This document shows, piece by piece, positions 54,456-63,051 of a stretch of 64,000 nt of DNA. Each line of letters begins with the position of its first letter. The first letter of the stretch is position 1. The position numbers were made by a program, and so were the translations under genes. Location: assembly GCF_900104695.1 (NCBI RefSeq), contig NZ_FNSW01000001.1, forward strand, positions 4,086,001 through 4,150,000, written 5' to 3'. Source of the stretch: Paenibacillus sp. GP183 (lineage in GTDB: Bacteria; Bacillota; Bacilli; Paenibacillales; NBRC-103111). The notes beneath the pieces are model-generated. The model worked only from the letters and a program-made list of their open reading frames with translations, ran no database searches and had not been told where the DNA came from.

Positions 54456-54851
54456 TTATCCGCCAAACAAGCTTCCAAGCTCCTCCGGCATTTCCCGGCT
54501 CTTACGAGCCAAGCTATCCATGGTTACGCACGTCACTAAGGCATCTGCACACAATTCATCCCGTTGATTATAGATCTCCTGCTTCAGCACGTAGCTGGAT
54601 CGGCCCTTTTTTTCGGGGACGCACGTTATCCTTAACATATCGCCTTGCTTGCATTCCTTTTTATAATTGATGTTGATGTTCACGGTTACGGTTTGAATGC
54701 CCATGGCCCCAAAAGCCTCATAGGTCAGCTTGGCCTGCTCATACCATTCTTCGCGTCCCCATTCCAGATATTCCAAATATTTGGCATTATTCACATGCCC
54801 ATTGACATCAATTTCGGTCGATCGGACGATAATAGTGAGAGCTGTTTCCAT
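54456..54851 (-). CDS. 4HBT-type acyl-CoA thioesterase
   Basis: A 131-residue hotdog-fold thioesterase of the 4-hydroxybenzoyl-CoA thioesterase/YbgC group. The helix motif STEIDVNGHVNNAKYLEYLEWGREEWYEQ carries the catalytic Asp, and VTVNININYKKECKQGDMLRITC forms the central sheet. It hydrolyses short acyl-CoA esters in the cytosol. CGGAGG precedes the start. It is divergent from fumC. Confidence 0.88.
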   Translation of the reverse strand: METALTIIVRSTEIDVNGHVNNAKYLEYLEWGREEWYEQAKLTYEAFGAMGIQTVTVNININYKKECKQGDMLRITCVPEKKGRSSYVLKQEIYNQRDELCADALVTCVTMDSLARKSREMPEELGSLFGG

Positions 54852-54920
54852 TGTCTGCCTCCGGGGTATGTAGTTCCTATTGATGGCTTAAGCTAAAACC
54901 AGGAAAGGAGTCTTACTACT

Positions 54921-56324
54921 ATGCATTATAGAACAGAACATGATACTTTTGGGGAAGTTTTAGTTCACGCGGATAAAATATGGGGGGCTCAGACCCAAAG
55001 AAGCCGCGATAATTTCAAAATCGGAACCGAGACAATGCCGCTGGAGCTCGTTAGGGCCATGGCTGTATTGAAAAAGGCTGCTGCTGGAGCGAATGTGGAG
55101 CTGGGTGAGCTGGACCCGAGAAAAGGCGAAGTCATTGCCAAAGCCGCGGAAGAAATTAGAAGCGGTCGATGGGATGAGCACTTCCCGTTGGTCGTTTGGC
55201 AAACTGGCAGCGGGACACAGACCAATATGAATGTGAATGAGGTGATTGCTTACAGGAGCAATCAGATGCTGGAAGTGGAAGGAGAGAATAAGCTTCGCAT
55301 TCATCCGAATGATGATGTGAACCATTCCCAAAGCTCAAACGATACGTTTCCCACAGCCATGCATATTGCCGGTGTTCTTGCGGTTGAAGATCATCTGCTG
55401 CCAGCCATCGAAGAGCTGAATGGTACTTTACTTCAGAAGAGCGAAGCCTTTAACGATATTGTCAAAATAGGGCGTACCCATCTGCAGGATGCGACTCCTT
55501 TGACCTTGGGCCAAGAGATCAGTGGCTGGCGGGCGATGCTGGAGAAAAGCTCTCAGATGATCATCAGCAGCGTAACGTTCATGAAAGAGCTTGCCATTGG
55601 AGGCACGGCTGTAGGTACAGGGCTGAATGCGCATCCGCAATTTGGACAAGCTGCAGCGGCTGCAATAAGTCGTGAGACAGGCAGAGTTTTTGTCTCATCG
55701 GACAATAAATTTCATGCGCTTACCAGCCATGATCAGATGGTTTTTGTTCATGGCGCCATCAAGGCGCTTGCAGCGGATCTGATGAAGCTTGCGAATGATG
55801 TGCGTTGGCTGGCCAGCGGTCCGCGCAGCGGGATTGGGGAAATCCTTATTCCGGCCAATGAGCCCGGAAGCTCGATCATGCCCGGCAAGATAAATCCAAC
55901 CCAATGCGAGGCGATGATCATGGTCGCCTGTCAGGTTCTGGGTAATGACGCGGTCATTGGATTCGCGGCGAGCCAAGGGAATTTTGAACTGAATGTGTGC
56001 AAGCCTGTGATTGCCTATAATTTTCTCCAGTCCGTTCGGCTGCTGAGCGATGCGATCCGCTCCTTCAACGACAATTGCGCCATTGGGATCGAACCCAACC
56101 GGGAGGTCATCCGCCGCAATCTGGAACAATCGCTCATGCTTGTTACTGCCCTTAATCCGTATATCGGGTATGAAAATTCGGCAACTATTGCAAAGCTTGC
56201 GTACAAAGAAGAAATCACTCTCAAAGAAGCGGCCGTTCGAAGCGGATTGCTCACAGCAGAGGAATTTGACGCTTATGTAAAACCGGAAGACATGGTGCAT
56301 CCCAGGCTGGAAAGCCAAGAATAA
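54921..56324 (+). CDS. fumC: class II fumarate hydratase
   Basis: A 467-residue iron-independent fumarase of the citric acid cycle, converting fumarate to malate. Conserved blocks: [25 protein letters not shown] at the N-terminus, [53 protein letters not shown], and the superfamily signature [17 protein letters not shown] with its catalytic Ser loop. Length is typical. GGAAAGGAG precedes ATG 54921. Aspartase is related, but the N-terminal and [13 protein letters not shown] blocks favour fumarase. Confidence 0.95.
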   Translation: MHYRTEHDTFGEVLVHADKIWGAQTQRSRDNFKIGTETMPLELVRAMAVLKKAAAGANVELGELDPRKGEVIAKAAEEIRSGRWDEHFPLVVWQTGSGTQTNMNVNEVIAYRSNQMLEVEGENKLRIHPNDDVNHSQSSNDTFPTAMHIAGVLAVEDHLLPAIEELNGTLLQKSEAFNDIVKIGRTHLQDATPLTLGQEISGWRAMLEKSSQMIISSVTFMKELAIGGTAVGTGLNAHPQFGQAAAAAISRETGRVFVSSDNKFHALTSHDQMVFVHGAIKALAADLMKLANDVRWLASGPRSGIGEILIPANEPGSSIMPGKINPTQCEAMIMVACQVLGNDAVIGFAASQGNFELNVCKPVIAYNFLQSVRLLSDAIRSFNDNCAIGIEPNREVIRRNLEQSLMLVTALNPYIGYENSATIAKLAYKEEITLKEAAVRSGLLTAEEFDAYVKPEDMVHPRLESQE

Positions 56325-56337
56325 AAGAAGCACAAAA

Positions 56338-56376
56338 AACAAGCACTGACTGCAGTAATGAGTCAGTGCTTGTTCC
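56338..56376. terminator. terminator between fumC and the opposing ydjO-like gene
   Basis: AACAAGCACTGACT pairs perfectly with AGTCAGTGCTTGTT around GCAGTAAT; modest T tail. Confidence 0.8.
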
Positions 56377-56402
56377 ATATTTGCCCAACGTAAATAGAAA
56401 TA

Positions 56403-56609
56403 TTATTTGTGTTCTTTTTTATTCGTGTTGGTCAGATTGGGCAGCATCTTCATTTCACGCACCATCACGGATTTACATATAGGGCAAATCGGGCTTTCCT
56501 CAAAAGAAAAATTTTCCCTCATCCAGCACGTGCAATTTTCCGTACTGCACATCCAGACGGAGGTTTGTTCTTCAGGGACGGCTTCCATATTTTTTTTCGA
56601 GAAATACAT
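56403..56609 (-). CDS. ydjO: YdjO-like zinc-ribbon protein, copy 2
   Basis: A 68-residue protein with Cys pairs CSTENC and CPIC and the family wording MYFSKKNMEAVPEEQTSVWMC, CTCWMRENFSFEESPIC and MKMLPNLTNTNK. It is a paralogue of the 41099-41335 gene, about 55% similar by eye. AGGAGG precedes its start. It lies 161 bases downstream of the second csp gene, repeating the csp-ydjO order. Confidence 0.88.
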   Translation of the reverse strand: MYFSKKNMEAVPEEQTSVWMCSTENCTCWMRENFSFEESPICPICKSVMVREMKMLPNLTNTNKKEHK

Positions 56610-56728
56610 TCGAACCCCTCCTTAGATTTTCCATAAGGAAAACCGACTTCGTTAGTATATGCCGACAGCGTTGAAAGAAGAACCAATATTTATATCCACC
56701 GAGAAGGATAAAGGTGGGCCTGAAAGGA

Positions 56729-56760
56729 AAAAGAACTGCCCGGCCGGACAGTTCTCTTTC
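56729..56760 (-). terminator. terminator after csp copy 2
   Basis: On the minus strand GAACTGTCCGG pairs with CCGGGCAGTTC, followed by TTTTTCC. Confidence 0.8.
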
Positions 56761-56770
56761 CTGCTGAAAA

Positions 56771-56971
56771 CTACAGTTTTACTACGTTCTCAGCTTGCGG
56801 TCCGCGGTTGCCTTGAACAATGTTAAATTGAACGCGTTGGCCTTCGTCCAAAGACTTAAAGCCTTCACCGGTGATTGCGCTAAAATGTACGAATACGTCT
56901 TTACCGCCTTCAACTTCGATAAAACCAAATCCTTTTTCTGCATTAAACCATTTCACTGTACCTGTTTCCAT
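56771..56971 (-). CDS. csp: cold-shock protein, copy 2
   Basis: A 66-residue OB-fold RNA chaperone with RNP1 KGFGFIEV and RNP2 VFVHFSAI, differing from the first copy in only about six residues (for example K for S in EGGKDVF). ATG 56971 with TTGGAGG is preferred over a TTG two codons earlier. Its leader carries the same hairpin as copy 1. Confidence 0.95.
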   Translation of the reverse strand: METGTVKWFNAEKGFGFIEVEGGKDVFVHFSAITGEGFKSLDEGQRVQFNIVQGNRGPQAENVVKL

Positions 56972-57019
56972 CTTCAAAAACCTCCAAAAATAATTTGTGT
57001 GTTGAACTTACACTTAAGC

Positions 57020-57081
57020 AAAAATTCACACATTACAAAGAGTAATCATTATGCGTCTGATAACCCTTTATAATATGTGAA
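57020..57081 (-). ncRNA. csp leader hairpin, copy 2
   Basis: On the minus strand TTCACATATTATAAAG (from 57081) pairs with CTTTGTAATGTGTGAA (to 57025) over a 25-base loop beginning GGTTATCA and containing ATCA/TGAT, then TTTTTG. Compared with copy 1, one G-C pair is replaced by A-U and one U-A by U-G, which keeps pairing. Confidence 0.65.
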
Positions 57082-57243
57082 TTCAGGTCTTCATATATGC
57101 CAACAATTTTATTATAACACAATTTTAATCAGTAAAACAACATCCGCAGCAGACTCTACCCACATCATATCCGATTCGTTTGAATTTGATACTGCCAAGT
57201 TTTTAGTTCATAATAAAAGCGAAACCAAATTGAAGGGAGTGCT

Positions 57244-57819
57244 ATGTTAATGTTTGATATAGCTGTAATCGGAGCAGGTCCAGCAGGGGCCAGCGCAGCG
57301 CTTTTTACTGCAAAAGCCGGTAAGAAAACATTGGTGCTGGATAGTGATCAAAGTGTAACCAAGAGGGCTTGGATCGAAAATCACTATGGAGCTTCTGAAA
57401 TCAGCGGGCCTGATCTAGTAGATATCGGGAAGAAGCAAGCGGCAAAGTTCGGGGCGGAGCTAGTCCAAAACAAAGCCGTCAACATCGTGAAAAACGGTGA
57501 TGGCTTTAAGATTGAAACCGAAGAAGGCAGAACGTTTGAAGCCAAATACGTGATAGTAGCGACTGGCATGTCCGTGGAATTGGCAGAGAAGATTGGTCTC
57601 AAAACCAAAGACGGTACAGAGCCTAGAATCAAAACCGTACTGGAAGTGGATGGCAGCGGCAAAACCAATATTGCCGGCATTTGGGCAGCTGGAACGGTAG
57701 CCGGTGTAAGCATGCACACCATTATAACTGCAGGTGACGGTGCCAAAGTGGCCATTAACCTCATTAGTGAAATCAATGGTGAGCGTTATGTGGATCATGA
57801 TATTATGAAGAAAGCATAG
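57244..57819 (+). CDS. short FAD-binding protein related to thioredoxin reductase
   Basis: A 191-residue flavoprotein-like protein. The N-terminal dinucleotide motif GAGPAGASAALFTAKAG and the C-terminal GIWAAGTVAG..MHTIITAGDGAKVAINL match the FAD domain of thioredoxin-reductase-type enzymes. The NADPH-binding domain and redox CxxC that normally sit between them are missing; the two FAD halves are joined by YVIVATGMSVELAEKIGL. It is thus about 110 residues shorter than the family and cannot work as a normal reductase unless a partner supplies electrons. GAAGGGAG precedes ATG 57244. No sign of decay in the frame. Confidence 0.78.
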   Translation: MLMFDIAVIGAGPAGASAALFTAKAGKKTLVLDSDQSVTKRAWIENHYGASEISGPDLVDIGKKQAAKFGAELVQNKAVNIVKNGDGFKIETEEGRTFEAKYVIVATGMSVELAEKIGLKTKDGTEPRIKTVLEVDGSGKTNIAGIWAAGTVAGVSMHTIITAGDGAKVAINLISEINGERYVDHDIMKKA

Positions 57820-57889
57820 CATAGAAGTAATTAACAAGGAGCTGTCTCGCTAAGGTGAGATGGCTCTTTGGGAGGGAGGGTAAGATTGC

Positions 57890-58414
57890 ATGGAAGAATT
57901 CAGATATCCAATTGGAACATTTGCGCATGAGGGCAGCATATCCGATCAAGAGCTTCAGCTCTGGATGCAGGACATCGAGACGGCACCAAGCAGGCTGAGA
58001 GCAGCCGTCGCCGGATTAACGGAAACGCAGCTCGATACTCCTTATCGTCCTGGAGGCTGGACGGTTCGTCAGGTCGTGCATCATATAGCGGACAGCCATA
58101 TCAATAGCTATACGCGCTTCAGGTTGGCGTTGACCGAGGATGAGCCGACGATTCGTCCTTATTACGAGGAGCGATGGAGCGAACTTGAAGATGCAAAAAC
58201 AGCACCGGTAGAGCTTTCTCTGATGCTGCTTGAAGCACTTCACGGCCGCTGGATGCTGCTGCTGCGTTCGTTAAATCGCGAGATGTTATCTCGCAGCTTT
58301 ATTCATCCCGAATCCGGCAGCAAAAGGCTGGATTGGAATGTCGGCAATTACGCTTGGCATGGCAATCATCATATCGCTCATATTACCAGTCTGCGCAAGC
58401 GAATGGGTTGGTAA
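57890..58414 (+). CDS. YfiT-like DinB-superfamily bacillithiol transferase
   Basis: A 174-residue four-helix protein of the YfiT/BstA type. It begins RYPIGTFAHEGSISDQEL and contains PGGWTVRQVVHHIADSHINSYTRFRLALTEDEPTIRPYYEERW. The metal ligands are His in VHHIADSH and the two His of HGNHHIAHI. YfiT binds nickel or zinc; related BstA conjugates bacillithiol to electrophiles. The start ATG 57890 has GGGAGGG upstream. It is terminated by the hairpin at 58422. Confidence 0.9.
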   Translation: MEEFRYPIGTFAHEGSISDQELQLWMQDIETAPSRLRAAVAGLTETQLDTPYRPGGWTVRQVVHHIADSHINSYTRFRLALTEDEPTIRPYYEERWSELEDAKTAPVELSLMLLEALHGRWMLLLRSLNREMLSRSFIHPESGSKRLDWNVGNYAWHGNHHIAHITSLRKRMGW

Positions 58415-58421
58415 AACCATT

Positions 58422-58472
58422 AAAAAAGCCTTTTTCACACCCCATTAGGGTGGGAAAATGGCTTTTTTTTAT
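58422..58472. terminator. bidirectional terminator
   Basis: AAAAAAGCC and TTTTCACACCC pair with GGGTGGGAAAA and GGCTTTTTT, with T runs at both ends. It serves the YfiT-like gene and the opposing anti-sigma gene. Confidence 0.85.
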
Positions 58473-59741
58473 TTAAGGGGCTAAATATTTATTCACCTTA
58501 TCGATCCATTCTTGAACATAATGATCCGTAGCCCACTGTGCCATTACCAATTTCTCGCCGGGGAGCAGGTCTATGGTCAATAAGGGCTTGCCTCCAGAAG
58601 CTTGGCCAACTGGGAAAAACTTCAGCTTTCCCTCTTCAAAAATAGCGATGATATCATTCATCGGCGAGGACAAAGCATCCGTTGCTTGAGGCCAATTGCT
58701 TTGAATATTGGGCCAACTACAGCAGAGTGTGTCATAAGATACAACTTTTTGCGGTAAAGCTTTGGGAAAATCATGCAGCGTATATCTGTCCTGAAAAGAA
58801 ACTTTGGGGGCAATGGTTTCAGCGACCTTTGGCACCCACTGTCCGGCTACTCTGGAGATGGTCCAGCTTTCTCCGGTAATTTCCGTTATCCTGGTTTCTG
58901 ATTTTCTGTAGCTGACTAAATTGTCAAGAATTCCGGTAAGTCCAGAGCCGAAAACATCGGATAAGGAAACATGGCGTTTATCCACTTTATTGGTTGCAAA
59001 ATCAAGATTTCGTCCTGCGGTGAGCTGCGGCAGTGTTCTTACCCAAATCCGATCATTGCGGGAAGGAGCGTTCCCTGCCCAGGCTTCCTCGGATTCTGCA
59101 ACAGACAAATACTGATTTCCCGCGAAAACCAAGGTTTCCACATGATGAATTTCCTCCTGCGGGTCGTCCGGAAAGCTTTGTGGCTTGACGGACTGTTCCG
59201 CAAGATGAGCTGATAAATAATGATATTCATCGTGGTTGGTTTTGTGAGTGAGGGAATCTATTTTCCAAAAATCACGCTTATACGGCATCAGAATCCCAGT
59301 TCCCTCGGCTGTTTTCTGCAATTCACCCCGCTCCGGAGCAATAAGCATTGTTCGATAGGAGCTGTATTGGATTGTACTAAGTACACGGCTAGAATCTTTT
59401 TCTTCATGATCCGTGCGGAATCCAATCAGCAAAGCGGAGCTGATGGGAGGAGGAGAAGAGATGGTTGCTTTAGTATCTTCTGCTATCAATGTTGTTTTAG
59501 CTGTCGATGCCTTACTTTGGTGCTGTAACAAACCCCATGGGAAAAATATCAATGCAGCCGCTGCCATTGCTGTTGCAGCAATAAGGAATGCTGGCCTCAT
59601 TCGATGGCGAACATGAGTATCCTTATCAACGGCTTGCTCAATTTTACGCTGCAGTTCATCGTTAAAACCTTTTTTATGTAAAGGGTCGTTAGTAAGCTCG
59701 GGGTCCAATTCATCGGGATCAGGTTTGCTCACACGCTTCAC
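58473..59741 (-). CDS. membrane anti-sigma factor candidate
   Basis: A 422-residue single-pass membrane protein. An N-terminal cytosolic part of about 48 residues (DELDPELTNDPLHKKGFNDELQRKIEQAVDK) is followed by one transmembrane helix (about 50-72) and a large extracytoplasmic part without a recognised fold. Its start lies inside the ECF sigma gene (23-base overlap). By position and topology it should hold the sigma factor inactive until an outside signal. It lacks a clear zinc HxxxCxxC motif, so the interaction would be of the non-zinc type. Confidence 0.75.
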   Translation of the reverse strand: MKRVSKPDPDELDPELTNDPLHKKGFNDELQRKIEQAVDKDTHVRHRMRPAFLIAATAMAAAALIFFPWGLLQHQSKASTAKTTLIAEDTKATISSPPPISSALLIGFRTDHEEKDSSRVLSTIQYSSYRTMLIAPERGELQKTAEGTGILMPYKRDFWKIDSLTHKTNHDEYHYLSAHLAEQSVKPQSFPDDPQEEIHHVETLVFAGNQYLSVAESEEAWAGNAPSRNDRIWVRTLPQLTAGRNLDFATNKVDKRHVSLSDVFGSGLTGILDNLVSYRKSETRITEITGESWTISRVAGQWVPKVAETIAPKVSFQDRYTLHDFPKALPQKVVSYDTLCCSWPNIQSNWPQATDALSSPMNDIIAIFEEGKLKFFPVGQASGGKPLLTIDLLPGEKLVMAQWATDHYVQEWIDKVNKYLAP

Positions 59742-60285
59742 ACTCCTTCAATTGAAGCACCTTAAGCCGGGCATGATGCAATCTTGATTTCACGGTTCCC
59801 TCCGATATATTCAAAATGGCGGCCATTTCCTTGGTTTTCAATTGGTAGTGAGCGTGCAAAATCAGAATCTCCCGATACTTCGGCGGAAGAGACATCACTT
59901 TTTTCCATATGTCACTGGCATAGAGATTTTCCATCGCTTCACACTCAGCGGATTGATAGGTACCGGAGCTGCTGATAAAACCAACCAGAGTCACCCTGCG
60001 CCAAAAAGCCTTGCGCATATAGTCATAAGCCGCATTACGGGTAATGGTGAGCAGCCAGGTTTTGACCGAAGCTTCGCCGCGGAATGTCGTCAAATTACGG
60101 TAAACTTTCAGGAAGGCATCTTGTGTGATGTCATCCGCTAAATCCCTATTGCGGCAAATACTGAACGCATAATTCCATACATCATTGCCGTAAGCCTCCA
60201 TCAAATCGCGAAGAATCGCTTTTTGGTCAGTTGTCTCGGAAACATACTTCAAATAATCAAATACATGAACTCCGGTATTCTCCAT
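59719..60285 (-). CDS. ECF-type RNA polymerase sigma factor
   Basis: A 188-residue extracytoplasmic-function sigma factor. Region 2 has AFSICRNRDLADDITQDAFLKVYRNLTTFRGEASVKTWLLTITRN. Region 4 has LPPKYREILILHAHYQLKTKEMAAILNISEGTVKSRLHHARLKV. The ATG at 60285 has AGAGGTGAG before it. It directs RNA polymerase to stress genes and is probably held by the overlapping downstream membrane protein. An ECF-type promoter just upstream suggests autoregulation. Confidence 0.92.
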   Translation of the reverse strand: MENTGVHVFDYLKYVSETTDQKAILRDLMEAYGNDVWNYAFSICRNRDLADDITQDAFLKVYRNLTTFRGEASVKTWLLTITRNAAYDYMRKAFWRRVTLVGFISSSGTYQSAECEAMENLYASDIWKKVMSLPPKYREILILHAHYQLKTKEMAAILNISEGTVKSRLHHARLKVLQLKECEACEQT

Positions 60286-60305
60286 ACTCTCACCTCTTTG
60301 ATTTA

Positions 60306-60330
60306 GACGCAATCATTTTGAAAAAGGTTC
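60306..60330 (-). promoter_or_regulatory. putative autoregulatory ECF promoter
   Basis: On the minus strand GAACC (60330-60326) is separated by 16 bases from CGTC (60309-60306), matching the usual ECF pattern of a GAAC-type -35 and CGTC-type -10. The predicted start of transcription falls only a few bases before the ribosome site, so the leader would be very short. Confidence 0.55.
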
Positions 60331-60409
60331 GGTGCATGTAAAAAAAATTTCTGATTTTGTCTTTTTGAATATACATTTTAGTTTTGTACTTGACTTGGAA
60401 GACAAAAGA

Positions 60410-60448
60410 AAGGCTTGTATAATTAGCATAGCTAATATACAAGCCTTA
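60410..60448 (-). terminator. terminator of the comX-like gene
   Basis: AAGGCTTGTAT and ATTAGC pair with GCTAAT and ATACAAGCCTT; on the minus strand TTTCTTTTG follows. Confidence 0.8.
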
Positions 60449-60483
60449 CTTGGTTTGGTAAAATAAAGAAATACCTTTTTGAA

Positions 60484-60660
60484 TTAATTCCAACCACCAG
60501 ATAAAGCTACGCTTATTTTTTTTTCTGTCTGAAGAAAAATTTTCTTAATGGCTTGAAATTCAATTTTTGATACAGAAGTAGAATTTAAATCAAATTCATT
60601 TGAACTTTTCAGTGAAGCAACGATATTATGTAACTGGTTGGATAATTGAATTGTATGAAT
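60484..60660 (-). CDS. comX: ComX-like quorum-sensing pheromone precursor
   Basis: A 58-residue peptide precursor. The C-terminus KKISVALSGGWN carries a single Trp two residues from the end, the residue that ComQ prenylates in ComX pheromones. There is no signal peptide, as in known ComX. A strong AAAGGAGGTGAG site (60669-60673 core) sits eight bases before ATT 60660; no ATG, GTG or TTG follows in a sensible place. An in-frame ATG at 60696 would give 70 residues, but the ribosome site would then be inside the coding part. It is divergent from comP and has its own terminator. Identification rests on the tail, the size and the com neighbours. Confidence 0.78.
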   Translation of the reverse strand: MHTIQLSNQLHNIVASLKSSNEFDLNSTSVSKIEFQAIKKIFLQTEKKISVALSGGWN

Positions 60661-60726
60661 GAGACTCACCTCCTTTATTATATATATCGACAGCATACCA
60701 AAAAAAAAGTATTTTTGGGGGATAAA

Positions 60727-63051
60727 ATGAAAAAAAATTTTTTGTTTTTATTTATTGTCATTATTTTAGTTGGTTTACAGATTTGGAGCGCCACTTTATT
60801 TTTGCGGTTTCCATATATGGGTATTTTTTTGCAGCCTAATCAGCAGCAGGAATGGGTAATAAAAGAATTAGACCATAGGGGAGTAGGAAGTCAGCAAGAT
60901 TTAAAAGTGGGCGATATAGTCAAGCAAGTAGATGGTAAAAATCCAGATGAATTTGAGACCATTAATAAATGGAGATCTATCGAAAAAGCACGACAATTGG
61001 TGATATCCCGTAATGGAATAGAGAGTGAGATAACAATAATAAAAGGTGATACGGGAATCAAATATGGGTTCATATCTCTTTTTTCTGGGCTATTCTCTCT
61101 GTCCGTGGCACTATTACTTTTCATAAAGATGCCAAGCTCACAATCAGCCAGAATGCTGTCATTTGTGTTTTTGACAGGTGATATCATTTGGACTAGTCTA
61201 AGTGCTGCTTCTAGGGGAGATATTCTCGGGAAAATTTTAATATCGAGTTTAATGATGGCTTTACCTATTATTTTTTATCATTTTTTAGTGAATTTTTTCA
61301 AGGAAAAAGGGGATATAGCCCTTCCTTTAAAAATTATAAAACCTCTTTATGTAGTATTAATTCTTGCTTTTGGAATAAGATTGTTCTATTTCATGCCTTC
61401 GTTAGCTTATTACATCTATCAATTCGATGGGAGTGTGACATTATCGTTCTTTGTTGTCGGATTTTTATTTAATATCATTACTCTAACGGTTCTTTTTTTC
61501 AAGTATCGCAAGGAGAAGTCTTATATATCCACTATAATTAAAAGTGTGTGGTTCTCACTATTTATATCGTTTATGCCAGCAATTGTTTTATCCTTTGTTC
61601 CCCGATTAATTTTTGGGAATTATATTATGGATGATCAATACACCAGCTTATTGATCCTATTTTTCCCTATTTCCTTTGCCTACTTGCTGGCTTCCAATCA
61701 GCTTTACGATATCGGTATGGTAGTAAGGCGTGTAATTTCCACCGCTGTGCTCACCATTGTACCTTGTGCTTTATTTATGGCTGCTTATGCAGCTATATTT
61801 CCAGAAGAGGCAGATGCAAAGCATATCCTATTTATCTTCTTCTTTTTGGTTATCATCATTTCATTAGTGCTTTATTCTATGGAGTACTTTACAACGAAAT
61901 TTGAAAGGTTCCTCTTCCCAAGAAAACATGTACTTCACTCCGCACTCAAGAAAATTTCCAGGAATCTCGGCTCCATTTCCAGCTTTCGAGAGCTGCGGGA
62001 TATCATTCTGGTGGATATCGTAAACACACTTGAAGTGAAGGGAGGAGCCGTGGTCATTCATTATGGCGGTGATATGGATTTTATAAACCAAGGAGAGATC
62101 AATGAGTCGGAGATTAAAAGCTTGCTTAATTCCTCGTCCCTCTTTCACCACCCTTTGTACACCTGCATAGAGATTAACAGTCATGAGGACTACACCAGCT
62201 ATCTCATCATGACCCGGAAAAAAACGAATACACTGCTAGGCAAGGAAGAACTGCAATGGCTGAATATCATGATTTCCTACTTGGCGGTCAGCCTGGAAAA
62301 TGTTCATTTGATTCGCAAACTGACCTCCAGATTGCAGCATTTGGCCTCTCATCTGCCTGATGAGCAAGCAGCTCAGGATATTCAATGGTTCCGGAAGCTG
62401 ATGTTTGAGTTACAGGAGGAAGAGCGCAGACGCATCGCTGCTGATCTTCATGATACAACGATGCAGGATTTGTTTTTCTTAAAACGAAGATTTGTTTCTT
62501 TATTGGAGAAGTACGTCATGAGCCCGGAAGACAAGGAGACTCTACATAATATTATTAATTTTGTGGAATTGATCAATACGAGCCTGCGCCAAAGCTGTTT
62601 TGAGTTAAATCCCTATTTATTGCAAGAAATCGGTTTGATTCAGACGGTGCAAAAGCTGCTGGAAAAAGAACGATTCGACTCTGCTTTTACAATTGAATTC
62701 ACGGCGGATCGAGTTACTGCCATTGAACATAAAGATTTGATTACCAAAAGGCATATTTTCAGAATGGTACAGGAGCTGCTGAATAACGCGAAAAAGCATT
62801 CAGAGGCGTCCAAGGTCATTTTTAAAATGTTCATGGAAGACGGATTCTTCCTTATATCTTATGAAGATGATGGAATTGGATTCGCCCAGAAAGAGGACAG
62901 CTTGAGAGAGATTGGCGCATCGAGAATTGGGTTGGAACAAATGAGAAGCCGTGTTTTGCATTTGAATGGGAACATGGAGCTGAATTCACAGGTAAACAAA
63001 GGGGTGCGAATCTTGATTTCAATACCTTTGAAAGAGGTGAAAGCCATATGA
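60727..63051 (+). CDS. comP: ComP-like pheromone receptor histidine kinase
   Basis: A 774-residue polytopic kinase. A helix at about 5-25 is followed by an extracellular PDZ-like domain (DLKVGDIVKQVDGKNPDEFE, 45-105) as in ComP. Seven to eight further membrane helices span about 110-390. The HisKA_3 domain has EEERRRIAADLHDTTMQDL with phosphoacceptor His575, and the ATPase domain has MVQELLNNAKKHSEASKV and YEDDGIGF. It should sense the prenylated ComX and phosphorylate ComA. ATG 60727 follows GGGGGATAA; upstream in-frame codons overlap the comX start region. It overlaps comA by four bases. Confidence 0.88.
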   Translation: MKKNFLFLFIVIILVGLQIWSATLFLRFPYMGIFLQPNQQQEWVIKELDHRGVGSQQDLKVGDIVKQVDGKNPDEFETINKWRSIEKARQLVISRNGIESEITIIKGDTGIKYGFISLFSGLFSLSVALLLFIKMPSSQSARMLSFVFLTGDIIWTSLSAASRGDILGKILISSLMMALPIIFYHFLVNFFKEKGDIALPLKIIKPLYVVLILAFGIRLFYFMPSLAYYIYQFDGSVTLSFFVVGFLFNIITLTVLFFKYRKEKSYISTIIKSVWFSLFISFMPAIVLSFVPRLIFGNYIMDDQYTSLLILFFPISFAYLLASNQLYDIGMVVRRVISTAVLTIVPCALFMAAYAAIFPEEADAKHILFIFFFLVIIISLVLYSMEYFTTKFERFLFPRKHVLHSALKKISRNLGSISSFRELRDIILVDIVNTLEVKGGAVVIHYGGDMDFINQGEINESEIKSLLNSSSLFHHPLYTCIEINSHEDYTSYLIMTRKKTNTLLGKEELQWLNIMISYLAVSLENVHLIRKLTSRLQHLASHLPDEQAAQDIQWFRKLMFELQEEERRRIAADLHDTTMQDLFFLKRRFVSLLEKYVMSPEDKETLHNIINFVELINTSLRQSCFELNPYLLQEIGLIQTVQKLLEKERFDSAFTIEFTADRVTAIEHKDLITKRHIFRMVQELLNNAKKHSEASKVIFKMFMEDGFFLISYEDDGIGFAQKEDSLREIGASRIGLEQMRSRVLHLNGNMELNSQVNKGVRILISIPLKEVKAI

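Noticed and set aside
60661-60696. Longer comX form starting at ATG 60696
   Set aside because: Only poly-T and GGT precede that ATG, and the strong ribosome site would be inside the coding region. It is kept as an alternative but not preferred.
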